A stretch of 64,000 nt of DNA from Jatrophihabitans cynanchi (GTDB lineage Bacteria > Actinomycetota > Actinomycetes > Mycobacteriales > Jatrophihabitantaceae), in the NCBI RefSeq assembly GCF_027247405.1, contig NZ_CP097463.1:1736001-1800000 (forward strand). Reading direction: 5' to 3'. The position numbers and the translations under genes are program-made. Shown here piece after piece: positions 53,667-62,739 of this stretch (position 1 is its first letter; every line of letters begins with the position of its first letter). Below the pieces are notes generated by a model. The model searched no databases. It saw only the letters and a list, made by a program, of their open reading frames with translations, and was not told the origin of the DNA.

Positions 53667-56606
53667 CTAGGTGATCCGCTCGTAATGCGTGCGGGCATCG
53701 TCCAGTGCGAACACCGTACGGCCTCGCCCCGGTTTCGGAATCCCCCTGGCCTGCAGCGTGCGCCAGATCGGACGGTGCCACGTCGTGACCGGGATCGAGG
53801 CGACCACCTGCACGTACGCCGGGCGCTGGCCGCGGGGAAGCCGCTCGACCGCGCGGTCCAGATCGCCTGCCGCAAGCGCGGTGCCCGGGCGCAGCGTGAC
53901 GGCCGCGACCAGCGCCTGCGCGTCGCCGGACGGCACGCCGTACGCCACGATCAGATCGACCGCCGGGATCGTCCCGAGGCAGAACCGGGTTCCGGCGGGC
54001 AGCACCGGCCCGGCCGCGGTGGGGACGATGTCAGTGACCGCACCCGCGAGCCACAGCTCGCCCTGCTCGTCGCGCAGGAACAGGTCCGCGGTCGAGCGCC
54101 ACGCGTCGCCCGGCTCGAACACACCGCGCAGCACCGGCTGCTCGGCGGGCTCGGACGGGTCGACCCGCGCGAGCAGCAGGCCCACCTCGTCGACCCCGCA
54201 CTCGCGCCCCAGCCCGGCCGCGTCCCGCACGAGGCCGTGCGCGCTCAGGTCGAACGCGGCGATCGTCACGTCCGCGGTGCCCGGCAGTGGCCGCCCCATC
54301 GATCCGGGTTTCTGACCGGTCAGGTTGGCCAGGATCACCTCGCTGTCGGCGGCGGCGTAGAACTCGAGCACCCGCACGCCGGGGAACCGCTCGACCACGC
54401 GGTGCCACAGGTTGCGGGGCATGCCCGACCCCATGAACATCCGGATCGGATGGTGCCGCTCGGCCGGGTTGGGCGGCGCCAGCGTGATGTCGTGCAGCGA
54501 CGTCCAGGTGTAGGCGACGTGCGTGGCGCCGTACCGCCTCACCTCGTCCCAGAACGTTCGCGGCGAGCCGTCCGTGGCCATCGCGAAGCGCGCGCCGCCG
54601 GCCACCGCGCCGCCGACGCTCATCAGCAGCGCGGACGCGTGGTGGATCGGCGTGGTGCTGTAGACGGTGTCGCCGGGCCGCAGCGCGGCAGCGCTCGCCG
54701 TGCCCAGCGCGGACATCGCCCAGCGGCGGTTGGTGATCTGCACCGCGCGGGTGCCCCGGGCCTCGCCGTTGAACAGCACGAACGCCACGTCGGCGGCGCG
54801 GTGCGGGTTGGCCTCGAACCAGGCAGGCAACTCGACCTGGTCCGGGTCGATGCGTTCCAGGTCCAGGACGTCCGGCGGCAGCTCACGGGCGCCCGGCCCG
54901 CCGCCGAGCACGCACCAGGTGACGCCGGCAACCGCGCCGGCGCGGCCGGCATGCTCGGGGTCCGAGATCACCCGGCTCACCGCGCCCAGCCGCGCCTCGC
55001 GCACCAGGTCCCCGTCCGGGCGCAGCAGCACGGCCGTGGCACCGAGCCTGCTGAGCGCGGCGACGACGGTGAAGGCGCTGGGCCGGGTGTGCATCAGGAC
55101 GCCAACCCGGTCGCCCTGCCGCACGCCGACCCCGACCAGTCCCTTGACCACGCTGTCGATGCGGCGCTTGACCCCGCTGTTGCGGTACGCCCGGTCACCG
55201 AACAGGAACAGCGCGTCGCCCGGTCGACGGCGAGCTTGCTCGTCCAGCAGCAGCCCCAACGAGATCCGGGTGGTGGGGTCGAGTCCCTCGATGCGGGCCA
55301 GCCGAGGCAGCTGGGCCGGCGCCTCGGACAGCACGTCGCGAGCCGCCCGGGCCGCGTGCAGAACGGTGCCGACGATGACGCGCCCCGCACCGATCCCGAG
55401 CTCGGCCGCCTGGGCGAGCGCCTGCGCGCCGGCACCCGGGCGCAGCGCCGGGCGGTCCGGAACCTGGTCCGCGGGCACGATGTTCGCCGGCAGGCCTGCG
55501 GCACCGCTGCGCCACGCGATCCAGTCGGCGACGGCGGGCCAGGTGATGCTGCTCGCCGTGCTGCCGACCACCAGGCCGAAGTGGCCGGTGGGCAGCGTCA
55601 GTTCGTACACGTCGGCACGAGGGGCGGCACGGGCGATCGCCCGGACCGAGTCCGGGTGCCCGATCGTGTCCGCGGCGCCGACCACGGACAGGACCGGCAC
55701 GTCGATGTCGGCGAGCGTCACCAGCCGGCGGTCGATGAGGAAACCGCCCTCCAGCATGCGGTTGTGCGTGACGAACTGGTCGAGCAGTTCGGCGATGGCC
55801 GGACCCGAATAGGCCGTCCACGCCCCGGTGTCGAGGAACTGCCGCTGCCGTTCGCGCGGCAGCAACGCTTCCCGGTCGTGCAGCGCGAGCAGGAACTGGA
55901 CGCGGCCCTGGACCGTCTTCATCGGCGAGAGCAGCATGAAGCCGACCCGGGTGGCCCAGCGTGGCAGGGACACGAGACGGAGCACACCGCTGTCGACGAG
56001 CGAGTTCGCCAGCCGGCGGGCCACCTCGGGCGAGACCGGGATCGGCAGTGGCGCGGTCGTGTCCACCGGTGAGCCGAACGCGACGAGCGAGTCGATCCCG
56101 TTGCCGCGCCGGTACGCCGCGGCCTGGTAGCAGAACATGCCGCCCTGCGAGTAGCCGCCGAGGACGACGGCGCGACCGGCCGCGGCGACCACCCGGTCGA
56201 TCGCGTCGCTGAGCGCCAGCACGTGATCGGTGAGGGTCCGCTGCAGCCCGCCGGGCTCGTGGCCCGGGTCGCCGAAGTCGATCACCCACGGGTCGCAGCC
56301 ACGCTCGTGCAGTGCGGCCACCGCCGACGTGTCCGGCGAGACGTCCCACACCTCGGCGGCCATCATCAGAGGGGGCACCAGCAGCACCGGCGCGCCGCGC
56401 GCGTCGTCGGCGAAGTAGTGCCGCAGCCGGTAGTTGGGCTGCTCGGCGGCGATCGCGTAGTCGGAGGGTCGCTCGCCGGTCTGCAGGCCGCCGAAGCGCA
56501 CGACCTCGGCCGCGTTGCGAACGGTCGCGCTCACCCGCCGCGCGAGGCGGACCGGGTCGGGCAGGCCGGGGCGATGCGGGCGCTGCTCGTCCTCGTTCGT
56601 CGCCAC
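53667..56606 (-). CDS. Fusion of a PHA-synthase-like alpha/beta hydrolase and a degenerate acyl-adenylate-forming domain
   Basis: A 979-residue two-domain protein. Residues 1-385 resemble class III PhaC-like hydrolases: LLVPPLMMAAEVWDVSPDTS, nucleophile elbow GGYSQGGMFCYQ (Ser, not Cys, near 150), Asp and His in VVGAADTIGHPDSV and LPTGHFGLVVG. Residues 440-979 form an AMP-binding fold with PGSMGRPLPGTADV. However, the Gly/Thr-rich loop reads LFNGEARGTRAVQIT instead of SGTTGxPKG, and the usual catalytic Lys near the C terminus falls in TTWHRPIWRTLQ without Lys. The adenylation half may be inactive or altered. The pairing suggests acyl transfer or lipid handling; substrate unknown. Confidence 0.85.
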   Translation of the reverse strand: MATNEDEQRPHRPGLPDPVRLARRVSATVRNAAEVVRFGGLQTGERPSDYAIAAEQPNYRLRHYFADDARGAPVLLVPPLMMAAEVWDVSPDTSAVAALHERGCDPWVIDFGDPGHEPGGLQRTLTDHVLALSDAIDRVVAAAGRAVVLGGYSQGGMFCYQAAAYRRGNGIDSLVAFGSPVDTTAPLPIPVSPEVARRLANSLVDSGVLRLVSLPRWATRVGFMLLSPMKTVQGRVQFLLALHDREALLPRERQRQFLDTGAWTAYSGPAIAELLDQFVTHNRMLEGGFLIDRRLVTLADIDVPVLSVVGAADTIGHPDSVRAIARAAPRADVYELTLPTGHFGLVVGSTASSITWPAVADWIAWRSGAAGLPANIVPADQVPDRPALRPGAGAQALAQAAELGIGAGRVIVGTVLHAARAARDVLSEAPAQLPRLARIEGLDPTTRISLGLLLDEQARRRPGDALFLFGDRAYRNSGVKRRIDSVVKGLVGVGVRQGDRVGVLMHTRPSAFTVVAALSRLGATAVLLRPDGDLVREARLGAVSRVISDPEHAGRAGAVAGVTWCVLGGGPGARELPPDVLDLERIDPDQVELPAWFEANPHRAADVAFVLFNGEARGTRAVQITNRRWAMSALGTASAAALRPGDTVYSTTPIHHASALLMSVGGAVAGGARFAMATDGSPRTFWDEVRRYGATHVAYTWTSLHDITLAPPNPAERHHPIRMFMGSGMPRNLWHRVVERFPGVRVLEFYAAADSEVILANLTGQKPGSMGRPLPGTADVTIAAFDLSAHGLVRDAAGLGRECGVDEVGLLLARVDPSEPAEQPVLRGVFEPGDAWRSTADLFLRDEQGELWLAGAVTDIVPTAAGPVLPAGTRFCLGTIPAVDLIVAYGVPSGDAQALVAAVTLRPGTALAAGDLDRAVERLPRGQRPAYVQVVASIPVTTWHRPIWRTLQARGIPKPGRGRTVFALDDARTHYERIT

Positions 56607-56651
56607 CCGAGCAGCCTGCTGCCCGGCCGCCGCTGTGGCAAGCCGGCGCGT

Positions 56652-56873
56652 TCAGGGCACAGGTACGAAGCGCCACTGGTGTGCGGGGCGGGCGATCAGC
56701 TCCTCGGGGACGTCCGGGACGCCGGAGCCGGTCGGGTCGATGACGACCACGCGTGGCTCGCCGTCGGCGCTGCGGTACACCTGCGCGCCCGGATCGGCGT
56801 GCGCCCGCACGTACGCCACCAGCTCGTCGCAGCGGCCGTCGGCCGCGCGAACCTCCCACATCAGCGTGCTCAC
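56652..56873 (-). CDS. Small conserved hypothetical protein
   Basis: A 73-residue protein, VSTLMWEVRAADGRCDELVA onward, with a beta-alpha-beta look: LMWEVRA strand, CDELVAYVRAH helix, GAQVYRSADGEPRVVVID strands. It resembles a minimal ferredoxin-like/ABM domain half, but no family is recognised. GTGs at 56873 and 56876 are both possible starts. It begins 12 bases after the tsaD stop and is probably the last gene of the t6A operon. Confidence 0.55.
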   Translation of the reverse strand: MSTLMWEVRAADGRCDELVAYVRAHADPGAQVYRSADGEPRVVVIDPTGSGVPDVPEELIARPAHQWRFVPVP

Positions 56874-56887
56874 CACAGCATCGTCCC

Positions 56888-57931
56888 TCAGACCAGGACG
56901 TCGGTGACGGGCAGCGCGGAGTCGGCGGGCAGTTCGAGGGACGACGGGGTGGCCCCGTGCGCGACCAGCTGGGCGCCCAGGGCGGCCACCATCGCGCCGT
57001 TGTCGGTGCACAGGCCCGGACGCGGCACGCGCAGCCGGATGCCCGCGGCGTCGCACCGCTCCTGCGCCAGCGCCCGCAGCCGGGTGTTCGCGGCGACCCC
57101 GCCCCCGATGATCATGTGGCCGACGCCGGCTTCACGCGCGGCCCGCACCGCCTTCGCGGTGAGCACGTCCACGACCGCCTCCTGGAACGACGCGGCGACG
57201 TCGGCCACCGGCACCGCCTCGCCGGCCCGCTGCCGCGCCTCGACCCAGCGCGCAACCGCGGTCTTGAGCCCGGAGAAGGAGAACGCGAAAGCCGGATCGT
57301 GCGCGCCGGTCATCCCACGGGGAAAGGCGATCGCGTCCCGATCGCCCTCGCGCGCGATGCGGTCGATCGGCGGTCCGCCCGGGAACGGCAGGCCGAGCAG
57401 CCGGGCCACCTTGTCGTACGCCTCGCCAGCGGCATCGTCGACCGTGGCGCCGAGCTCGGTGAGCTCCTCGCCGCCGATCCGCGGCACGAGCAGCACCGAG
57501 GAGTGCCCGCCGGAGACGAGCAGCGCCACGCACGGCTCCTCCAGCGGGCCGTGTTCGAGCAGGTCCACCGCGACGTGCGAGGACAGGTGATTCACCCCGT
57601 ACAGCGGCTTGTCCAGCGCCAGCGCGTACGCCTTGGCCGCGGCCACGCCGACGAGCAGCGCGCCGGCCAGTCCCGGCCCGGCCGTCACCGCGACCGCATC
57701 GACGTCCGCCGCCGCCACACCAGCGGTGTCCAGCGCGCGCCGGATCGTCGGCACCATCGCGTGCAGGTGCGCGCGGCTGGCGACCTCGGGGACCACGCCG
57801 CCGAACCGTGCGTGCTCGTCCACGCTGCTGGCGATGGCGTCGGCGAGCAGCGTGGTGCCGCGCACGATCCCGATGCCGGTCTCGTCGCACGAGGTCTCGA
57901 TGCCCAGTACCAGCGGCTGATCAGAGGGCAC
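56888..57931 (-). CDS. tsaD: tRNA N6-adenosine threonylcarbamoyltransferase TsaD
   Basis: Transfers threonylcarbamoyl to A37 of ANN-reading tRNAs. 347 residues of ASKHA fold. [16 protein letters not shown] starts the nucleotide-binding core; the metal-binding His pair is in [12 protein letters not shown] near residue 55, with [15 protein letters not shown] near 118 and [14 protein letters not shown] near 310. It acts with TsaB and TsaE encoded just upstream. The start overlaps the rimI stop by 11 bases. Confidence 0.97.
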   Translation of the reverse strand: MPSDQPLVLGIETSCDETGIGIVRGTTLLADAIASSVDEHARFGGVVPEVASRAHLHAMVPTIRRALDTAGVAAADVDAVAVTAGPGLAGALLVGVAAAKAYALALDKPLYGVNHLSSHVAVDLLEHGPLEEPCVALLVSGGHSSVLLVPRIGGEELTELGATVDDAAGEAYDKVARLLGLPFPGGPPIDRIAREGDRDAIAFPRGMTGAHDPAFAFSFSGLKTAVARWVEARQRAGEAVPVADVAASFQEAVVDVLTAKAVRAAREAGVGHMIIGGGVAANTRLRALAQERCDAAGIRLRVPRPGLCTDNGAMVAALGAQLVAHGATPSSLELPADSALPVTDVLV

Positions 57932-58388
57932 GTGTCATCACCACCGCGTCGACCCGCCCGTTGTCGTAGTAGCCGCGGCGCACGCCGAGCTCGGCGAACC
58001 CCTCGCGCAGGTAGAGCGCGCGCGCCGGCGCGTTGTCGACGCGAACCTCGAGGAACGCCTCGGCGGCGCCGCGCCGTCGCGCCTCGGTCAGCAGCGCGTC
58101 GAGCAGGCGCGCCGCCAGCCCCTGCCGGCGCGCGGACGGGACCACCCCGACGGTCAGGATCTCGGCGGAGTCCTCGATCACGCGCACGCCGGCCCAACCG
58201 AGCAACTCGCCGCCGGCGCCCTCGGCCGCCAGGTAGTACCGGTGCCGCGTATCGGCCAGCTCGTTGCGGTACCCGTTGGCCGTCCACGCCTCGGTGCCGA
58301 ACATCGCGCGCTCGTAAGGCATCAACGCGTCCACGTGTGCCGCGGTCATCGGCACGATCTCGGTGACGCCGGCCGGCTCGGCGCTCAT
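57921..58388 (-). CDS. rimI: Ribosomal-protein-alanine N-acetyltransferase RimI-like
   Basis: A GNAT-family acetyltransferase of 155 residues lying between tsaB and tsaD, as in most actinomycetes. The acetyl-CoA loop is [15 protein letters not shown] near residue 85, and the C-terminal [20 protein letters not shown] is typical of RimI. Expected target is the N-terminal alanine of ribosomal protein S18 or other proteins. The start overlaps the tsaB stop (58385-58388). Confidence 0.93.
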   Translation of the reverse strand: MSAEPAGVTEIVPMTAAHVDALMPYERAMFGTEAWTANGYRNELADTRHRYYLAAEGAGGELLGWAGVRVIEDSAEILTVGVVPSARRQGLAARLLDALLTEARRRGAAEAFLEVRVDNAPARALYLREGFAELGVRRGYYDNGRVDAVVMTRAL

Positions 58389-59044
58389 CGGCTCACCGCC
58401 TTGGACGTGGGCGACGGTTGCGCGTCCGGCCGGCGCAGGTAGAGCGGGGTGAGCGGTTCGGACGCCGTGCCGGAACGGATGCGGTCGGAGGCGCGCGCGA
58501 CCAGGGCCGGCGCCGCAGGAAAGTCCGCGTCGAGCACGGCCACGCCGAACACGTCCCGATACAGCCGCGCGCCGGCGCCGGCCACAGCGGTGATCCCGTC
58601 GAGCGGCACGTCGGCAGGGCGCGCCACGTGCGGGCCGTCCAGCCGTCCGCCCGCCGCGTCGTAGCGCGCCCAGTAGACCTCCTTGCGCCGCGCGTCGGTG
58701 GCGACGATCAGCTCGCCCGGCTGCCCCGCGGGCACCACCGCGTCCAGTGAGCAGACACCGTAGGCCGGGATCGCCAGCAGCTCGGCCAGCACCGCGGCCG
58801 TGACCAGCCCGACCCGCAGCCCGGTGAACGGGCCCGGCCCGAGTCCTGCCACGATCGCGCCGAGCGCTCCGGGGGCGACCGCTGCTTCGCGCAGGCAGGC
58901 GGCGATGTTCGGCGCGAGGTGCTCGCCGTGGCCGCGCGCGTTGACGGTGACCCGCTCGGCGAGCTGCTCCACCGCATCGTCCGTCACCTCGAACAGGGCG
59001 GCGGTGACCGCGGCGGAGGAGGTGTCAAGGGCGAGGACGAGCAC
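58385..59044 (-). CDS. tsaB: tRNA threonylcarbamoyladenosine biosynthesis protein TsaB
   Basis: An inactive ASKHA homologue that scaffolds TsaD in the t6A complex. 219 residues: LVLALDTSSAAVTAALFE at the start, GHGEHLAPNIAACL near residue 38 and GLGPGPFTGLRVGLVTA near 65. The C terminus (LTPLYLRRPDAQP) is family-typical. Overlaps rimI by ATGA and lies six bases after tsaE. Confidence 0.95.
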   Translation of the reverse strand: MLVLALDTSSAAVTAALFEVTDDAVEQLAERVTVNARGHGEHLAPNIAACLREAAVAPGALGAIVAGLGPGPFTGLRVGLVTAAVLAELLAIPAYGVCSLDAVVPAGQPGELIVATDARRKEVYWARYDAAGGRLDGPHVARPADVPLDGITAVAGAGARLYRDVFGVAVLDADFPAAPALVARASDRIRSGTASEPLTPLYLRRPDAQPSPTSKAVSR

Positions 59045-59050
59045 GAGAAC

Positions 59051-59593
59051 TCAGCCTAGCTGCGCGATGCGGGCGGCGCGGCCGGCCCAGTCGGCGCCGT
59101 GCGGGAACAGCCGGACGGTGCGCTGCTCGCTGTCCTCGGCGCGCGCGATCGCGATCTCCAGCCGGGCGTCGGCAAGCTGCTCGACCAGGCCGGCACCCCA
59201 CTCCACCGCGGTGACCGCGTCGGCGGTGTCCACGTCCAGGTCCAGATCGTCGACCTCGTCCAGCGAGCCCAGCCGGTAGGCGTCGACATGCACCAGCGGC
59301 AGCGGACCCCGGTGCACGCGCGCGATCACGAACGTCGGCGAGACGACCGTGCCGCGCACCTGAAGTCCGGCGCCGATGCCCTGCACCAGCGCGGTCTTGC
59401 CGGCTCCGAGCGGTCCGGTGAGCACCAGCAGGTCGCCGGCCCGCAGCACGCCCGCGATACGGCGCCCGAGCGCGTGCATGTCCGCGGCGGTCGGCACCGC
59501 GAAGCTGGGCCCGGACAGGGCGTCGCGCTGCTGCTCGGTCAGCGGGACGCGCGGGCCTGCCGGCCGGCCCGGACCGTGCAGTGGACCGGCCAT
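59051..59593 (-). CDS. tsaE: tRNA threonylcarbamoyladenosine biosynthesis ATPase TsaE
   Basis: P-loop ATPase of the t6A complex, 180 residues. Walker A TGPLGAGKTALVQGIGAGL is near residue 60, followed by VSPTFVIARVHRG, the HVDAYRLGSLDEVDDLD segment near 100 and VTAVEWGAGL. An N-terminal Gly/Pro-rich extension of about 25 residues precedes the conserved region. The start ATG shares bases with the alr stop (TGATG at 59593). Confidence 0.94.
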   Translation of the reverse strand: MAGPLHGPGRPAGPRVPLTEQQRDALSGPSFAVPTAADMHALGRRIAGVLRAGDLLVLTGPLGAGKTALVQGIGAGLQVRGTVVSPTFVIARVHRGPLPLVHVDAYRLGSLDEVDDLDLDVDTADAVTAVEWGAGLVEQLADARLEIAIARAEDSEQRTVRLFPHGADWAGRAARIAQLG

Positions 59594-60714
59594 CAGACCT
59601 CGCCCACGTACACGCGGGGTACCCGGGCGCCGACCCGCGTGACGATCTCGTAGTGGATCGTCCCGATCGCCTCGGCCCAGTCGTGCGCGGTCGGCTCGCC
59701 GTCGCGTCCGGGTCCGAACAGGAGTGCCGCGTCGCCCGGCGCGACCGGATGATCGCCCACGTCGACCACGAACTGGTCCATGCAGACCCGCCCACTGACC
59801 GTGAACCGCGCTCCGTTGATCGATACCGGGCCGACGTCGGACGCGTGCCGTGGCACGCCGTCGGCATAACCCAACGGCACGAGCGCGAGGGTGCTCTCGC
59901 GGGTGGTCGTGTAGGCGTGCGCGTACGAGACCCCCTCGCCGGCCGCGACCCGCTTGACCGACGCCAACGCGGCACGCAGCGTCATCGCCGGAACCAGCGG
60001 GCCGTCGCCCGCCCCGGGCATCGGCGACAGGCCGTAGACCGCGATCCCCGGACGCACCAGGTCGAAGTGCGCCTGCGGCAGGCTCAGCGTCGCCGCGGAG
60101 TTCGCCAGGTGCCGCACCGCCGGCCGCACCCCGGCCCGTTCGGCGACCTCGAGCGCGTCGCCGAACGCGGCGATCTGCCTGGCGATGGTGGGGTGTCCGG
60201 GCTGGTCGGCGTAGGCGAAGTGGCTCCACACGCCGTAGGCCTGCACCTCGCCCGCCGCCTGCGCCTTCGCCGCGGCGGCCACGAGCTCGGGCCAGTCGGT
60301 GACGTAGCTCCCGTTCCGGGACAGCCCGGTGTCGATCTTGAGATGGACGCGCGCGGTGCGGCCGGTTGCGGTCGCAGCGGCGCGCACCGCGTCGAGTTGC
60401 CAACCGCTGCTGACCGACACGTCGATTCCGTCGGCCACGGCGCGCTGCACCGCGGCCTGCTCGCCGGGCGTCCAGAGCCAGGCGAGCACCGGCTCGGTGA
60501 GGCCGGCGGCGCGCAGCGCCAGCGCCTCGTCGATCGTCGCGGTGCCCAGCCAGGTCGCGCCGCCGGCCAGTGCGGCGCGGGCCGACTGCACCAGCCCGTG
60601 CCCGTAGCCGTCGGCCTTGACGATCGCCATGACGTCGGCTGCCGTGCCGGCCCTCAGCGTGGCGACATTCGCCCGGATCGCGGCGAGATCGACGACAGCT
60701 TCGGTACGCAACAC
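59593..60714 (-). CDS. alr: Alanine racemase
   Basis: PLP-dependent interconversion of L- and D-alanine for peptidoglycan. 373 residues, fold type III. The PLP lysine is in MAIVKADGYGHG near residue 34, substrate-side Arg in VHLKIDTGLSRNG near 125, and the catalytic Tyr in VSYAHAYTTT near 255. The C-terminal beta domain has VSGRVCMDQFVVDVGD. First gene of the alr-tsaE-tsaB-rimI-tsaD set; the same order occurs in mycobacteria. Confidence 0.97.
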   Translation of the reverse strand: MLRTEAVVDLAAIRANVATLRAGTAADVMAIVKADGYGHGLVQSARAALAGGATWLGTATIDEALALRAAGLTEPVLAWLWTPGEQAAVQRAVADGIDVSVSSGWQLDAVRAAATATGRTARVHLKIDTGLSRNGSYVTDWPELVAAAAKAQAAGEVQAYGVWSHFAYADQPGHPTIARQIAAFGDALEVAERAGVRPAVRHLANSAATLSLPQAHFDLVRPGIAVYGLSPMPGAGDGPLVPAMTLRAALASVKRVAAGEGVSYAHAYTTTRESTLALVPLGYADGVPRHASDVGPVSINGARFTVSGRVCMDQFVVDVGDHPVAPGDAALLFGPGRDGEPTAHDWAEAIGTIHYEIVTRVGARVPRVYVGEV

Positions 60715-60941
60715 GCCGTCCAGTCTGTCAAACCGGTCCCGGCGCTCGGATCACAGTCACTGCCGGTGAGCCGTCCGAGCGTGCTGCGCGCCGATGCGCA
60801 CGTCTCGACCGTGCAGGTTCGTTGATCCTCGCGAGCTCACCGCCACGCCAGCCGGTGACCTGGGTATTGGCGTTCGATCGAGCGACCAACCGCGCATCGC
60901 CTCGCCACCGCTGCCTGGCCTGCGGACAGCTCGGTGGATCG
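60715..60941. other. Intergenic region upstream of alr
   Basis: 227 bases between nnrD and alr, both on the minus strand. No tRNA, hairpin with T run, or clear -35/-10 pair was recognised. It presumably holds the alr promoter. Confidence 0.6.
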
Positions 60942-62360
60942 TCAGCCGGTAGCGAGGGAGCCGAGGGCGCCGCGCAGCTCGGCGAGGACGTCGGCCGCTG
61001 ACGGCGGTCCGTCGGCGGCTGCGAGCTGGCCGGCCACTCCGTGCGCGTAGGCCGCTGCGGCGGCCGCGAGCGGCGCGCGCAGCCCGCTGGCCAGCAGGGC
61101 CCCGATCAGGCCGCTGAGCACGTCACCGCTGCCGGCGGTCGCGAGCCACGGCGTGCCGGTCGGGTTGACGTATGCGGTCCCGTCGGGAGCGGCGACCACG
61201 GTGGCGTTGCCCTTGAGCAGCACGGTGGCCCCGAGGTCACGGGCCGCCCGCCGCGCGGCCGCCAGGCGATCCGGCCCGGGCTGGCCGGCGATGCGCTCGA
61301 ACTCGCGGTCGTGCGGCGTGATCACCGTCGGAGCCGAACGGCCGCGGATCAGTCGCGGCGTCCGCGCGATCAGCGTGATCGCGTCCGCGTCGGCGATCAC
61401 CGGGACGTCCGTCGACAGCACGTCGGCGAGCAACGCCATCGCGGTGCCGTCGGTCCCCAGGCCGGGGCCGACCACCCACGCCTGGACCCGCACGTCGTGC
61501 GGGCGCGAGTCCGGGTGCACGACGACCTCCGGGTAGCGCGCCCGCACCGGGTCAGGCGCCAGCCCCACGTAGCGCACCATGCCCGCGCCGCCGTGCACGG
61601 CCGAACCGGTGGCCAGCACGCCCGCACCCGCGTACTGCTCCGAGCCGGCGGCGAGCCCGACCACCCCGCGGGTGTACTTGTCATCGGCCGCGCCGGGCCG
61701 CGGCAGCACGGCCCGCACGTCCGCCGCCTCCAGCAGGTGCGCGTCCGTTACGGGCAATTCCAGCCCGAGGTCGACGAGTCGCAGCTCGCCGCACAGGTCG
61801 GCGCCCGGGCCCAGCACGGTCCCGGACTTGATGGCGCCGAAGGTCACGGTCACGTCGGCCCGCACGGCCTTCCCCCCGGCGGCACCGGTGTCCGCGTCCA
61901 CCCCGGACGGGACGTCGACCGCGACCGTCAGAAGGTCGTGCGCCGCGTCCGCCAGGTCGGCGGAGACACCGGTCAGCCCGGCCCGCCCGCCTATGCCGAA
62001 CATGCCGTCGACGACCAGGTCGGCGCCGGCCAGCAGCTGCGGGTCGGCTTCGTGGGCGCGTCCGCGGGCCCGGTCGAACGCGACCAGCCCGTCGGCGTGC
62101 GCGCGTGCCGGGTCGAGCAACAGCGCGTCCACCCGTGCTCCGCGCGCGGCCAGCCGGGCGCCGGCGAACAACGCATCGCCGCCGTTGTTCCCGCCGCCGA
62201 CGAGCAGCACGACGTGTGCGCCGTAGACGCGGTCGAGCAGCGCGGCGCACTGCACCGACAGCGCGTGCGCGGCCCGCTGCATCAGCTCACCTTCAGGCAG
62301 CCGCGCCATCGCGTCGGACTCGGCGGCACGCACCTGCGCGACGGAGTGCACGCCGCGCAT
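60942..62360 (-). CDS. nnrD: Bifunctional NAD(P)HX epimerase / ADP-dependent NAD(P)HX dehydratase
   Basis: Repairs hydrated NADH and NADPH. 472 residues in two domains. The N-terminal YjeF_N epimerase (about 1-205) has VLLVGGGNNGGDALFAGARL near residue 50 and VVDGMFGIGG near 100. The C-terminal ribokinase-like dehydratase (about 215-470) has VVGPGLGTDGTAM, TVITPHDREFERIAG and the active-site GSGDVLSGLIGALLASG. ATG 62360 shares a base with the acpS stop, so the pair is coupled. Same order as Rv3433c in M. tuberculosis. Confidence 0.95.
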   Translation of the reverse strand: MRGVHSVAQVRAAESDAMARLPEGELMQRAAHALSVQCAALLDRVYGAHVVLLVGGGNNGGDALFAGARLAARGARVDALLLDPARAHADGLVAFDRARGRAHEADPQLLAGADLVVDGMFGIGGRAGLTGVSADLADAAHDLLTVAVDVPSGVDADTGAAGGKAVRADVTVTFGAIKSGTVLGPGADLCGELRLVDLGLELPVTDAHLLEAADVRAVLPRPGAADDKYTRGVVGLAAGSEQYAGAGVLATGSAVHGGAGMVRYVGLAPDPVRARYPEVVVHPDSRPHDVRVQAWVVGPGLGTDGTAMALLADVLSTDVPVIADADAITLIARTPRLIRGRSAPTVITPHDREFERIAGQPGPDRLAAARRAARDLGATVLLKGNATVVAAPDGTAYVNPTGTPWLATAGSGDVLSGLIGALLASGLRAPLAAAAAAYAHGVAGQLAAADGPPSAADVLAELRGALGSLATG

Positions 62361-62731
62361 CAGCCGGACTCCGCGATCACGGTCGCCGACGCGATCCCGC
62401 CGTCGTGCGAGAGCGAGACGTGCCAGCGCGTCACGCCCAGTGCGGCGGCCCGCTCCGCGACCGTCCCGGTCACCGCGAGCGAGGGCCGGCCCACGTCGTC
62501 GGTGCTGATCTCGGCGTCCGTCCAGAGCATCCCGCCACCTCCGCCCAATGCCTTCGCCAGCGCCTCCTTGGCCGCGAACCGGGCCGCAAGCGATTCGGCC
62601 GAACGCGGTTCGCCGCCGGGAGTGACGAGCTCTGCCCGCGTGAACAGGCGGCGCGAGAGCGAGGGCGTGCGCTCGATCGCCTCGGCGAACCGGGCGACCG
62701 GGCACACGTCGATACCCACGCCGACGATCAC
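62360..62731 (-). CDS. acpS: Holo-[acyl-carrier-protein] synthase
   Basis: Transfers 4'-phosphopantetheine from CoA to acyl carrier protein. 123 residues. The Mg-binding Asp is in [13 protein letters not shown] near residue 8 and the Glu in [13 protein letters not shown] near 55; [14 protein letters not shown] is near the C terminus. ATG 62731 lies nine bases after the reductase gene. Coupled to nnrE-nnrD. Confidence 0.96.
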   Translation of the reverse strand: MIVGVGIDVCPVARFAEAIERTPSLSRRLFTRAELVTPGGEPRSAESLAARFAAKEALAKALGGGGGMLWTDAEISTDDVGRPSLAVTGTVAERAAALGVTRWHVSLSHDGGIASATVIAESG

Positions 62732-62739
62732 GAAACCCC

